A DNA stretch of 64,000 nt, taken from the NCBI RefSeq assembly GCF_021228125.1, contig NZ_JAJQQS010000011.1, positions 1 through 64,000 of the forward strand. Direction: 5' to 3'. Within the stretch, counting starts at the first letter, position 1. Each line of letters opens with the position of its first letter. The notes beneath the pieces were generated by a model that saw only the letters and a list, made by a program, of their open reading frames with translations, searched no databases and was not told the origin of the DNA. This document shows, piece after piece, positions 63,889 through 64,000 of this stretch. The position numbers were made by a program, and so were the translations under genes. Source of the stretch: Streptomyces albireticuli (GTDB taxonomy: Bacteria > Actinomycetota > Actinomycetes > Streptomycetales > Streptomycetaceae).

Positions 63889-64000
63889 GGGTGGTACCTC
63901 GCACTGCCGAGTCGGGGTCGGTGAGGCGCATGACGAGGGCGTCGACGTTACCGGGCTGGTAGTAGCCGCGGCGGACACCGACGGGTTCGAAGCCGAAGCG
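63872..64000 (-). CDS. rimI: RimI N-acetyltransferase, C-terminal 42 residues (5' end outside window)
   Basis: The minus-strand frame from the window edge reads RFGFEPVGVRRGYYQPGNVD, ALVMRL and so on to TGA at 63874-63872. This is the characteristic end of the ribosomal-protein-alanine acetyltransferase, and the order rimI-tsaD is standard in actinobacteria. It overlaps tsaD by 17 bp. Confidence 0.9.
   Translation of the reverse strand, partial: RFGFEPVGVRRGYYQPGNVDALVMRLTDPDSAVRGTTHGPES

Overview
The window is very GC-rich, uses GTG starts often, and carries genes of sporulating actinomycetes (whiD, bldM, shbA, an AfsK/AfsR/AfsS-type locus, groES-groEL1 behind two CIRCE operators). It is almost certainly a Streptomyces or close relative chromosome. 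I saw no tRNA or rRNA gene, CRISPR array, transposase or phage gene.

Left part (1-12.7 kb). The window opens inside an AfsR-type SARP/NB-ARC/TPR regulator. Next come a 97-residue AfsS-like protein with six DDHAG motifs, about 700 bp filled with G-tracts, and a small secreted protein with four DDHPT motifs. Further right lie an AfsK-type Ser/Thr kinase with a PQQ propeller and a TetR regulator. In S. coelicolor (from memory) afsR, afsS, afsK and a TetR gene lie close together. Here four catabolic genes (CoA ligase, Ltp2-like thiolase-fold protein, DUF35 protein, crotonase) sit between afsS and afsK.

Catabolic part (4.7-8.8 kb and 12.7-36.3 kb). It holds two AMP-forming acyl-CoA ligases, an ADP-forming acyl-CoA synthetase, four acyl-CoA dehydrogenases (two as an adjacent alpha/beta-like pair), two Ltp-type thiolase-fold proteins each with a DUF35 zinc-ribbon protein, two crotonases, an SDR, an ALDH, a Zn-ADH, a cyclase-family hydrolase, an amidohydrolase and an HsaB-like flavin reductase. 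The set resembles the CoA-dependent side-chain and C/D-ring steps of steroid catabolism, but I see no ring oxygenase or meta-cleavage gene. Most units share a palindrome, CTGAC-N5-GTCAG, at their promoters, which marks a common regulon. An unknown membrane protein, an MFS transporter, an AraC/GlxA regulator and a RsbW-like kinase are interspersed.

Right part (36.3-64 kb) is mostly chromosomal core: a pseudokinase and an active Ser/Thr kinase, a serine hydrolase, glpD, a nucleotide-sugar dehydrogenase lacking its catalytic cysteine, an MreB-like protein, guaB3-guaB, shbA, bldM, whiD, a LysR/MOSC pair, an SDR, groEL1 and groES, a polysaccharide deacetylase lipoprotein, a methyltransferase, an MFS exporter and the tsaD-rimI end of the t6A/acetyltransferase operon.

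The most novel items are the shared operator and its regulon, the DDHAG/DDHPT repeat proteins on either side of a G-tract array, the Cys-to-Gly nucleotide-sugar dehydrogenase, and the pseudokinase.
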